NCBI GenBank assembly: GCA_044464175.1
Contig: JBIQLO010000027.1
Span: forward strand, 1 to 28,286
Reading direction: 5' to 3'
DNA length: 28,286 nucleotides
Origin: JBIQLO01 sp044464175
Lineage (GTDB): Bacteria; Planctomycetota; Phycisphaerae; Tepidisphaerales; Tepidisphaeraceae
Positions 22,513 through 28,286 of the stretch are shown here, in pieces (position 1 is the first letter of the stretch; each line of letters opens with the position of its first letter). A program made the position numbers and the translations under genes. The notes beneath the pieces were generated by a model. It ran no database searches. It was not told the DNA's origin and was given only the letters and a program-made list of their open reading frames with translations.

Positions 22513-23001
22513 TCAGGATTCCTCGATGCTCACGCTTTTGAGTTTGTCCCCCTGCCGGACCGAATCCACGACATCCTGTCCCTCGGTGACCTGCCCGAAG
22601 ACGGTGTGCTTGCCGTCGAGCCAGTCGGTGACGACGTGGGTGATGAAGAACTGGCTGCCGTTGGTGTTGGGCCCGGCGTTGGCCATCGACAGCGAGCCGA
22701 CCTGGTGCTTGTGCGGGTTGGTCTTGGGGTTGGTCTCATCGGCGAAACGGTAGCCGGGGCCGCCGCTGCCGGTGCCGGTGGGGTCGCCCCCCTGGATCAT
22801 GAAGTCGTTGATGACGCGGTGGAAGGTGGTGCCGTCATAAAATCCCTCGCGGGCGAGGAAGACAAAGTTGTTGACGGTGTTGGGGGCTTCCCTGGGATAC
22901 AGCTGGCAGACGATCCGCCCGGCGTCGGTGTCGAAGGTGGCGGTGTAGGTCTTGGCGGTGTCGATCTGCATCTTGGGAGGCGCTGCGTATTGCTTGGCCA
23001 T
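22513..23001 (-). CDS. Cyclophilin-type peptidyl-prolyl cis-trans isomerase
   Basis: The 162-residue enzyme catalyses proline isomerisation. Active-site residues are all visible: FHRVI (60-64, Arg62), FMIQGGDPTGTGSGGPGY (67-84, Gln70), MANAGPNTNGSQFFIT (106-121), the Trp in DWLDGKHTVFG (126-136) and His132. There is no signal peptide, so it is cytoplasmic, similar to small PpiB-type cyclophilins. AAGGAG lies 8 nt before the ATG at 23001. It lies 56 nt after the SpoIIE phosphatase gene and abuts the CPBP protease gene, so the three form an operon. Confidence 0.96.
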   Translation of the reverse strand: MAKQYAAPPKMQIDTAKTYTATFDTDAGRIVCQLYPREAPNTVNNFVFLAREGFYDGTTFHRVINDFMIQGGDPTGTGSGGPGYRFADETNPKTNPHKHQVGSLSMANAGPNTNGSQFFITHVVTDWLDGKHTVFGQVTEGQDVVDSVRQGDKLKSVSIEES

Positions 23002-23057
23002 GGGGTTTGCTCCTTGGTAAAACCTCCGGGGCAGCAGAACCGCAACGGGGGGGATTG

Positions 23058-24893
23058 TCAACCCGGAATCGGTTGGGGCGGGCTGGTTTCCTCCTGCGGC
23101 ACGGCCACGGCCTCGGCCGGCTCCGCGCTCTCCAGGGACAGTTGCATCCCCTGGAGGTGGATCGCCACGAGGGTCAGGTCGTCGGCGGGCGGGCGCCCGT
23201 CGCAGAATTCCTTCAACTGGGCCACCACGTTGTCGATCAGCCCCTCGGCCCCGTCGAAGGGGTGGGTGAGGGCCTGGCGCATCTTCTCCAGGTCGAAGCG
23301 CTCCCCGGTGGGGGACTGGGCGTCCAGCACGCCGTCGGTGTAGAGCAGCAGCGCCGATTCGGGGGGCAGGTCGAAGAACTCGGTGGGGAATTTCACCCCC
23401 GGCTGGACCCCCAGGATCAGTTGCGGGCGCATCCCCATCGGCTCGAAGGGGCCGCCGTCGCTGAGCAGGGGCGGGTAGTGCCCGGCGGTGGCGGCGGCCA
23501 GGCGATTGTTCTCGGCGTCGAGCACCAGGATCAGCATGGTGACGAACTGCCCGTTGAAGACCTGGGTGCACAGCTGGCGGTTGATCTCCTCCATCGCCCG
23601 GCCCGGGTCCTTGTAGCGCATCATGGTGGTGCGGGCCATGAGCTGGGTGGTGGCCATGAGGAACGCGGCGGCCATGCCGTGGCCGGTGACGTCGCCGATG
23701 CAGACGACCAGGCGCCCGTCGTCCAGCTCGAACCAGTTGTAGAAATCGCCGCTGATGTGGCTGGCGGGGTGGTTGAGGGCGGCGACCTCGATCCGGCCGA
23801 TCGACTGGCGGTTGGCCGGCAGCCAGGCGAGCTGGATGTCGCGGGCGTGGTCCACCTCGCGCTCCAGCATCTCGTGGCGCAGGCGCTCCAGGCGGAAGCG
23901 CCCGCGCAGGACGGCGACGAAGCTGGAGACCAGCAGCGCGGTCATCGAGGCGATGACGAAGAGGGACCACCAGATGATCTGCCCGAAGAGGTGGTCGATC
24001 ACCGCGTCGACGTAGGAGAGGCTGGAGGCCAGGACCAGCCACCAGTCGTGGCCGCCGACGTGGACGGGATAGACGGTGGCGATGGTGGGGCGCAGCGGGA
24101 TCGCCTCATCGGCCAGGGGCGTGTTGACGCTCTGGTGGCCGCTGCGGCCCAGCTCCAGGAACTGGCGCGCCTGGCGGGTGAGGCGCGGGTCCTCCAGGCC
24201 GGCCGGCGGATCGACGGCGAAGAGGTGGGGCTGGGAGAAGGCCAGGATGCCCCCCCGCTCATCCAGCAGCAGCGCCGACAGGGGCTCGCGCCCGCTGCCC
24301 AGGCGGTCCAGGAACTGGTTGTCGATCCGCTCCACCGGCACCACCGCCACCAGCAGCAGGCGCGGCGAGCCGTTGACCGGCACGGCCACCAGCGTGGCGC
24401 GGCGGCCGTCGATCTTCACCAGCGGGCTGACGGCCGAGGTCCGCACGCCCCGCAGCCAGGGGGCGTGGTCGCGGGCGATCCGGTCGGCCGACTCGCCCGG
24501 GGCGCCGTCGGCCGAGAAGCTTTTGAGCACGACCAGGGCGGCCGGATCCAGCGCAAACAGGTGCGAAGCGCGGCTCTGCAGCTGATTCCACATCAACGGG
24601 GCCAGCGTCCAGATGCGGGCGGCGGGGGGCGCGGCGGCCGGCTCGGGGGCGTTCTGGTTCCAGCGGCTGAGCAAATCGAGCACGTTCTGGATCGATTCGT
24701 AATAGTTCTCGATGCCGCGCGTGGTCTGGACGGCCAGCAGGTGCTGGCGTCCCTGCACGGCGCGGATCGCCTCCTGGCGGAAGCTGTTGTAGACCAGGCG
24801 CGTGGCGATGGCCAGCATCGCCAGCAGCCCGATGAGCAACACCCCGTAGACCAGCAGCATCCTTCGGACAAATCGCCGCGACAGAGGGTTCAT
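23058..24893 (-). CDS. Membrane sensor with SpoIIE/PP2C-type phosphatase output
   Basis: The 611-residue protein has TM1 (12-34), a roughly 270-residue extracytoplasmic sensor likely of the double-Cache type (YPVHVGGHDWWLVLASSLSYVDAVID at 275-300 is typical of its end), TM2 (about 304-328), a short coiled helix (330-355), and a PP2C-type SpoIIE domain (360-580). Metal ligands are Asp383 (GDFYNWF), Asp401 (GDVTGHG), Asp520 (YTDGVLDA) and Asp571/572 (ADDLTLV). Such proteins dephosphorylate anti-anti-sigma (STAS) proteins in partner switching. No STAS or RsbW-like partner is encoded nearby. No HAMP domain is obvious. The ATG at 24893 follows a perfect TATAAT by 9 nt with no SD. Confidence 0.92.
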   Translation of the reverse strand: MNPLSRRFVRRMLLVYGVLLIGLLAMLAIATRLVYNSFRQEAIRAVQGRQHLLAVQTTRGIENYYESIQNVLDLLSRWNQNAPEPAAAPPAARIWTLAPLMWNQLQSRASHLFALDPAALVVLKSFSADGAPGESADRIARDHAPWLRGVRTSAVSPLVKIDGRRATLVAVPVNGSPRLLLVAVVPVERIDNQFLDRLGSGREPLSALLLDERGGILAFSQPHLFAVDPPAGLEDPRLTRQARQFLELGRSGHQSVNTPLADEAIPLRPTIATVYPVHVGGHDWWLVLASSLSYVDAVIDHLFGQIIWWSLFVIASMTALLVSSFVAVLRGRFRLERLRHEMLEREVDHARDIQLAWLPANRQSIGRIEVAALNHPASHISGDFYNWFELDDGRLVVCIGDVTGHGMAAAFLMATTQLMARTTMMRYKDPGRAMEEINRQLCTQVFNGQFVTMLILVLDAENNRLAAATAGHYPPLLSDGGPFEPMGMRPQLILGVQPGVKFPTEFFDLPPESALLLYTDGVLDAQSPTGERFDLEKMRQALTHPFDGAEGLIDNVVAQLKEFCDGRPPADDLTLVAIHLQGMQLSLESAEPAEAVAVPQEETSPPQPIPG

Positions 24894-24902
24894 GCAGGCT
24901 GG

Positions 24903-24908
24903 ATTATA
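24903..24908 (-). promoter_or_regulatory. Perfect TATAAT -10 box of the SpoIIE operon
   Basis: TATAAT on the minus strand (24908-24903) lies 9 nt before the ATG. Transcription would start two or three bases before, or at, the start codon, giving a leaderless or nearly leaderless mRNA. No clear -35 is seen at 16-18 bp (TTATTC at best). The 132-bp region is shared with the divergent EEP-family gene. Confidence 0.45.
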
Positions 24909-25025
24909 CCGGAGGATGGAAGGAAGAATAATTATCAATCAAAAATTGGCGGCCGATCCGTTTCCCCGGCTCCGGAACAGAGTATCATGGGGCGGACCTT
25001 GGCCCCTTTCAGGAGCGCTCAACCG

Positions 25026-25793
25026 ATGGCACACCCGATTCGCTTCGTCGCGACCACGTACAACCTCTGGGGCACGAACCGCTGGCCGCAGCGGGAGGCG
25101 GCGCTGCGGGCGTATCTGCGCCTGGCGGGGCCGGACCTGCTGGCGCTGCAGGAGCTTCGTCCGGAAACGCGGGCGGTGCTGGATGAGGAATTGAAGGACC
25201 ACCAGCGCGTGGAGGATCCGTTCGAGGGGTGGAGCCGGGAGGGGAACCTCTACTGGTCCGGGCGGCTGTTTGAGCGGATCGAGCACGGGGCCGAGGAGAT
25301 CGGCATCAGCTCCAGCCCCCTGCGCCGGCTCTTCTGGGTGCGCCTGCGGATCAAGCCGACGGGCCGGAGCCTGCTGATGTCCACCGCGCACTACACCTAC
25401 CAGGGGCACCCCCATGAGCGGGAGACGGGGCAAAGCCCGCGGATCGAGCAGGCCCGCCAGACGGTGGCCGCCCTCAACCGCCTGGAGCGGCCCGAGGAGC
25501 CCATCCTCTTCATGGGCGATCTGAATGATCCCAACAACGCGCTGCGGGCGCTGCGGGCGGGGGGCCTGCGCGACAGCTTTGAGAGCCTGGGCCGGCTTCC
25601 CCTCATCACCTGGCCGGCCTCTCCCACCGCCGGCCGGCCGGACAAGTCACCCCGGACGATCCAGGTGCTCGACTGGCAGCTCAACCGCGGGCCCATCCGG
25701 GTGATGAACTGCGACGTGGCCGATTTTTACCTGGAAGACCTGGCCCCCTCCGACCACAAGCCGCTGAGCGTCACGTACGCGATTGAAGATTGA
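25026..25793 (+). CDS. Endonuclease/exonuclease/phosphatase (EEP) family hydrolase
   Basis: The 255-residue protein has the Mg2+-dependent EEP catalytic set: Asn13 (TYNLWG), Glu43 (LQEL), His122 (STAHY), Asp165 and Asn167 (GDLNDP), Asp216 (VLDWQL) and the Asp243-His244 pair (SDHKPL). The family includes AP endonucleases, sphingomyelinases and phosphoinositide phosphatases, and the substrate cannot be told from motifs. There is no signal peptide. The SD AGGAG lies 10 nt before the ATG at 25026. TATCAT at 24983-24988 may be its -10. It is divergent from the SpoIIE operon and followed by the repeat-rich island. Confidence 0.9.
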   Translation: MAHPIRFVATTYNLWGTNRWPQREAALRAYLRLAGPDLLALQELRPETRAVLDEELKDHQRVEDPFEGWSREGNLYWSGRLFERIEHGAEEIGISSSPLRRLFWVRLRIKPTGRSLLMSTAHYTYQGHPHERETGQSPRIEQARQTVAALNRLERPEEPILFMGDLNDPNNALRALRAGGLRDSFESLGRLPLITWPASPTAGRPDKSPRTIQVLDWQLNRGPIRVMNCDVADFYLEDLAPSDHKPLSVTYAIED

Positions 25794-25823
25794 CGCGCCG
25801 GACGGCGTATTGAAGGACATTTA

Positions 25824-25862
25824 CCGGGCGCCCGGAGTCCCGATACGCCGCGACCTGTGCGT
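25824..25862 (+). repeat. Direct repeat, copy 1, upstream of the small membrane gene
   Basis: This 39-bp segment matches 26538-26576 at 32 of 39 positions. The last 20 (ATACGCCGCGACCTGTGCGT) are identical. Its end lies in a weak inverted repeat (ACCTGTGCG with CGCACAAGT). The two copies flank the 26002-26484 gene. Confidence 0.75.
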
Positions 25863-25900
25863 GTGCCGCGCAACCGCACAAGTGAATAGGGGCGACTTTA

Positions 25901-25951
25901 GCCGCCGTGGCGGCAGGGCCCGATGGCGGCAGGGCGGCGGCTGAAGCCGCC
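25901..25951. repeat. GCCGCC/GGCGGC palindromes
   Basis: GCCGCC (25901-25906) with GGCGGC (25909-25914), and GGCGGC (25936-25941) with GCCGCC (25946-25951) around TGAA. The second matches the GGCGGC-TGAA-GCCGC element at 27136-27149. This is a dispersed palindromic family within the island. Confidence 0.6.
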
Positions 25952-26001
25952 CCTACCAAGAATGCAATTCTGCACCGTAGAATGGCCAAGGAACTGCACT
26001 G

Positions 26002-26484
26002 ATGAAAAACGGCTCGACAGACCTTCGATGGACGGAACCTCATTGGAGCGCTGACCAGCGAAGGATCAAATTCAAACTATTCCCGTTTTGCATTGCATAT
26101 TTGAAAATGTTCTCCTGGTTCGCGGCTGTCGGCGCTGTCTTCACGATCGTGCCTTATTGGATGGGTGATTTTGCCCGGCAGCAGATTTGGAAAGTGTGGT
26201 GGGCGCTCGCACTCGTTTCGTTGGCAACCATTGTCATCACGCTTCTACACACGGTGCTGGACTATTGTCCCCCGATGGAGGTAACCCTATGCGACGGACA
26301 AATCAAGTTTGGTGGCCATACTATCGGCTCGGTCCATGACGGGGATGATGTCTCCATTGAAGCGGATGACGAAGGTCATCGTTGGCTTGTGGTCTGTCGG
26401 CGATGCGCGCTGAGCCGAATCGGTGTGGCCGATGAAATTGAAACGACGGCTCTTGAAGAATGCCTTCAAATGCCAAAGAAGTAG
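26002..26484 (+). CDS. Small membrane protein of unknown function
   Basis: The 160-residue protein has a charged N-terminus (1-25), two hydrophobic segments (about 36-54 and 65-85), and a C-terminal soluble domain with strands VTLCDGQIKFGG, DGDDVSIEADDEGHRWLVVCRR and an acidic helix. I do not recognise a family. The layout (two TMs then a small beta domain) resembles PH-like membrane proteins such as those with a bPH-type domain; that is inference. The SD AAGGA lies 9 nt before the ATG. The base composition is visibly less GC-rich and codon use more mixed than in its neighbours. The gene sits between two direct repeats, which suggests acquisition by transfer. Confidence 0.7.
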   Translation: MKNGSTDLRWTEPHWSADQRRIKFKLFPFCIAYLKMFSWFAAVGAVFTIVPYWMGDFARQQIWKVWWALALVSLATIVITLLHTVLDYCPPMEVTLCDGQIKFGGHTIGSVHDGDDVSIEADDEGHRWLVVCRRCALSRIGVADEIETTALEECLQMPKK

Positions 26485-26537
26485 GGTCCGCAGGACGCCG
26501 CGGATCTTTACCACGATGGATGTAATGGTCTGAAATG

Positions 26538-26576
26538 CCGGGTGCCCCAGACCCCCATACGCCGCGACCTGTGCGT
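26538..26576 (+). repeat. Direct repeat, copy 2, downstream of the small membrane gene
   Basis: Partner of 25824-25862, in the same orientation, with an identical 20-bp end. A third related segment lies at 27168-27187, inside the nested palindrome. Confidence 0.75.
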
Positions 26577-26602
26577 TGCCACATGAACGCATGAAGCCAC
26601 CC

Positions 26603-27004
26603 CTACGGGCTGTTTGGGATTGGCGTGAATTCTTCGTACGCGTCCGGATCCGGAATCACTCCGCCGAAAATGGAGAGTTTTCCCGGGGATTGGGTGCTGT
26701 CGATTACGATCCAAACCGATTCCATCGCAGCCCATTTGCCCTGAACCGAAACCACCAATGGCGAAACCACGCCTATGTATTGCCGATCCAAATCCCAATT
26801 TCCCTGTTGGATGAGCTTCGCCGATCCGTTGGCGGGGGCCACTTCCTGATGGAAGGTCCCATCCGAATTGAACTGAATCGTCACGATCGCTTTGGGCTGG
26901 TCGGAGTGATACCGCCAGGTGCCGACGATATCCGCCGTGGACGGCAGGCGCTTCGTCGCGCTGGGCGCTTGTTTGCATCCGGAGAGGAACAGCAGGGCGC
27001 CCAA
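26603..27004 (-). CDS. Small lipoprotein with lipocalin-like domain, start unclear
   Basis: The frame gives a hydrophobic stretch, lipobox LSGC (Cys10 from the TTG at 27004), then a beta-rich domain: IVGTWRYHSDQPKAIVTIQFNSDGTFHQEV...GNWDLDRQYIGVVSP. The GTW...F..DGTF...G.W pattern is typical of lipocalin-like and related bacterial domains of unknown ligand. The only start after the in-frame TAG (27019-27017) is TTG at 27004. That gives an unusually short signal peptide with no basic residue. The codons around the stop (LRR-stop-GRIGLGALLFLSGC) would make a normal signal peptide, so the gene may be N-terminally damaged. Its composition is lower in GC than its neighbours. Confidence 0.6.
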   Translation of the reverse strand: MGALLFLSGCKQAPSATKRLPSTADIVGTWRYHSDQPKAIVTIQFNSDGTFHQEVAPANGSAKLIQQGNWDLDRQYIGVVSPLVVSVQGKWAAMESVWIVIDSTQSPGKLSIFGGVIPDPDAYEEFTPIPNSP

Positions 27005-27104
27005 TCCGATCCGGCCCTAGCGCCGAAGACAAATGGCGGTAGTGGCCCTGAGTCCATTTTGCATGGATCGATCATACGAATTCCAAGGCGGCCGACCAAC
27101 GTGG

Positions 27105-27149
27105 GGGCGGCTTCAGCCGCCATGGCGGCGAGACGGCGGCTGAAGCCGC
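27105..27149. repeat. Paired inverted palindromes, GGCGGC-TTCA/TGAA type
   Basis: GGCGGC-TTCA-GCCGCC (27106-27121) and GGCGGC-TGAA-GCCGC are each self-complementary and are also inverted copies of one another. They can form two small hairpins or one long one. The second copy matches 25936-25951. Confidence 0.65.
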
Positions 27150-27150
27150 T

Positions 27151-27235
27151 GGGTGCCACAGGTCACGGTACGTCGTGACCTGTGCGGTTGCCGCGCAGAA
27201 GCACAGGTCAGCGGGTACGCTGACCTGTGGCACCC
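27151..27235. repeat. Nested palindrome built from four ACAGGTCA half-sites
   Basis: GGGTGCCACAGGTCA (27151-27165) pairs perfectly with TGACCTGTGGCACCC (27221-27235). Inside, CACAGGTCAC (27157-27166) pairs with GTGACCTGTG (27175-27184), and CACAGGTCAGCG (27202-27213) with CGCTGACCTGTG (27218-27229) around GGTA. Either two hairpins (10 and 12 bp) or one 15-bp stem can form, not both. Confidence 0.8.
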
Positions 27236-27261
27236 GGCGGATGCTACACCAATGACACGAT

Positions 27262-27280
27262 GCGGGGCCAACGACCCCGC
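27262..27280. repeat. GC-rich palindromic repeat after lutC
   Basis: GCGGGG (27262-27267) pairs with CCCCGC (27275-27280), followed by CTACAG. It is a relative of the element at 2917-2937. It lies 14 nt past the lutC stop on the minus strand and could serve as its transcript end. Confidence 0.5.
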
Positions 27281-27293
27281 CTACAGAATTTGA

Positions 27294-27950
27294 TTACGTC
27301 AGGACGAACGCCTTGACGCGCATCGGCCCGTGGACGCCGACGACGAGGTTCATTTCGATGTCGCTGGTCTTGCTGGGGCCGGAGATCAGGACGGTGCCCC
27401 CCTGCGTCCCCTCGGCCCGGAGCTTTTCAAACAGATCGAGCAGGTCGGGGAGGAAGTCTCGCGGCTGGAGGATGGCGACGTGGACCGGCGGAACCAGCGA
27501 CAGCGCCCGGCCGTGTTCGGGGCTGGTGCGCACCACCAGCGAGCCGGTTTCGGCCACTGCGCAGTAGACATCGGTCACCCCGGCGTCGAATTCATACAGC
27601 TCATCGAGCGTCATCTGGTTCCAGCGGCGGGTTTCAAACCCCTGGCGCTTGAGCGATGTTTCCACCTGCAGCTGCTTGAGAAACGCCGAGTCGGGCAGGG
27701 CGATGCGGTGACAACTGGCGGCGTTGAGGAACGCGCCCAGCTGTTTGCCCAGCTCCTCCACGCGCAACGCCTCCACCTCGATGGTGTTGGCCGCCGCCGT
27801 CCGCTGGAACAGCTCGCTCAGGCCGATGTCGGAATGGACCAGGCGCGTGATCGGCTCGGGAATCTCCGGCGGCACCGGCGGCTGGGCCAGGGGCCTTTTG
27901 CGCCCCAGGGCGCGGCGGACGGAATCGAGAACGGTGGAGGGGGCTGGCAT
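27294..27950 (-). CDS. lutC: LUD-domain lactate-utilisation protein LutC
   Basis: The 218-residue protein matches LutC/YkgG (LUD domain): VYCAVAETGSLVV (about 128-140), LVPPVHVAIL, and the C-terminal signature TVLISGPSKTSDIEMNLVVGVHGPMRVKAFVL. LutA, LutB and LutC together oxidise L-lactate to pyruvate in many bacteria; LutC's own chemistry is not settled. It lies 24 nt after the lutB stop, and the linker is A/C-rich and nearly free of G, with no SD. The ATG at 27950 is the clear start. Confidence 0.92.
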   Translation of the reverse strand: MPAPSTVLDSVRRALGRKRPLAQPPVPPEIPEPITRLVHSDIGLSELFQRTAAANTIEVEALRVEELGKQLGAFLNAASCHRIALPDSAFLKQLQVETSLKRQGFETRRWNQMTLDELYEFDAGVTDVYCAVAETGSLVVRTSPEHGRALSLVPPVHVAILQPRDFLPDLLDLFEKLRAEGTQGGTVLISGPSKTSDIEMNLVVGVHGPMRVKAFVLT

Positions 27951-27974
27951 GGTGTTGCTGTGATTTGTGATTGG

Positions 27975-28286
27975 TTATTTGTTGTTTGTTGTGGGGGGTC
28001 TTTGTTTCCACAACTCATGGAACGACCGGTCGGGCGGCGCGGGCATGGAGCGGATTTGCGTCCAGCCGGCGGCGATGGAGGGCATCCGCTCCACCCAGCC
28101 GGTTTCGGCCGCCCGCTCCTGAAGGTCCCAGCGCTGAAAGCGGTTGATCCACCTGTAGAGGATCGGCCAGCGCAGGCTTCTGGCCCAGAGGCGGTAGATC
28201 AGCCGCTCGGCCAGGCTGTTGAAGTGGTTGCGCACGATGTCGCGGCGGAGGTTCACCAGGTGGTGGGGGATGTTGATCTTGACGGG
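27975..28286 (-). CDS. lutB: LutB lactate-utilisation iron-sulfur protein, C-terminal part (runs off the window)
   Basis: The frame is open to the window edge and ends at TAA 27977-27975. Visible residues include PVKINIPHHLVNLRRDIV, then RLIYRLWARSLRWPILYRW, KxxQRWDLQE-type sequence and SFHELWKQR. This is the C-terminal (DUF3390-like) tail of LutB after its ferredoxin-type cluster region. The linkage with lutC directly downstream supports the call. The [4Fe-4S] cysteines lie outside the window. Confidence 0.85.
   Translation of the reverse strand, partial: PVKINIPHHLVNLRRDIVRNHFNSLAERLIYRLWARSLRWPILYRWINRFQRWDLQERAAETGWVERMPSIAAGWTQIRSMPAPPDRSFHELWKQRPPTTNNK

Noticed and set aside
23007..25025. 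Upstream extension of the EEP-family open frame
   Set aside because: This part is the antisense of the SpoIIE phosphatase gene; EEP homology begins only at the ATG at 25026.
25795..27290. Insertion sequence or integron
   Set aside because: Repeats and atypical genes suggest mobility, but no transposase, integrase or terminal inverted-repeat pair with target duplication could be seen.

Overview
This window comes from a GC-rich bacterium. The gene content fits a Planctomycetota / Phycisphaerae-like lineage: a SpoIIE-type phosphatase with its own sensor, a PQQ-type propeller lipoprotein, DUF3179, FkbM/DUF4214, a fused FAD/Fe-S oxidase, LutB/LutC, and many short GC-rich intergenic palindromes. 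This placement is inference from gene content and style; no rRNA is present to anchor it.

Layout. Positions 1-173 hold the N-terminus of a GntR regulator (minus). A 640-bp non-coding stretch follows, then argJ (plus) and a DNA-binding/membrane/coiled-coil protein (plus). Positions 2948-6176 form a tight minus-strand operon: heavy-metal-associated (HMA) protein, DUF4214-FkbM methyltransferase, protein-kinase-fold protein, DinB protein. Plus-strand genes follow: a degenerate IspD paralogue (6357) and an ArsB/CitMHS-type anion transporter (7133). A 1047-residue FAD/[4Fe-4S] D-2-hydroxyacid dehydrogenase with an added C-terminal membrane segment runs on the minus strand (8485-11628). Next come a secreted protein of unknown family, overlapping folK-panC, a minus-strand DUF3179 membrane protein, an orphan MacB/LolD-type ATPase, the canonical ispD, a beta-propeller lipoprotein, tRNA-Arg(TCG), and a ferredoxin-reductase/AIF-like flavoprotein.

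Between that flavoprotein and a convergent CPBP-protease gene lies a striking array of 21-bp tandem repeats (20531-21041) in two unrelated subfamilies. Downstream is a minus-strand operon of SpoIIE phosphatase, cyclophilin and CPBP protease, divergent from an endonuclease/exonuclease/phosphatase (EEP) family gene. Positions 25794-27290 are an accessory island. It holds a small membrane protein and a small lipoprotein of visibly lower GC, set among related direct repeats and nested palindromes. The window closes with lutC and the 3' part of lutB (minus).

Biosynthetic genes present are arginine (argJ), folate (folK), pantothenate (panC) and MEP-isoprenoid (ispD). Lactate/2-hydroxyacid oxidation appears twice: the D-type fused enzyme, and the LutBC components normally linked to L-lactate. 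The most unusual items are the 21-bp repeat array, the nested palindromes and repeat-flanked cassette at 25.8-27.3 kb, the second IspD lacking its nucleotide loop, ArgJ with six extra residues beside its self-cleavage site, and a DNA-binding domain joined to a membrane anchor. No transposase, integrase, CRISPR array or phage gene was seen.
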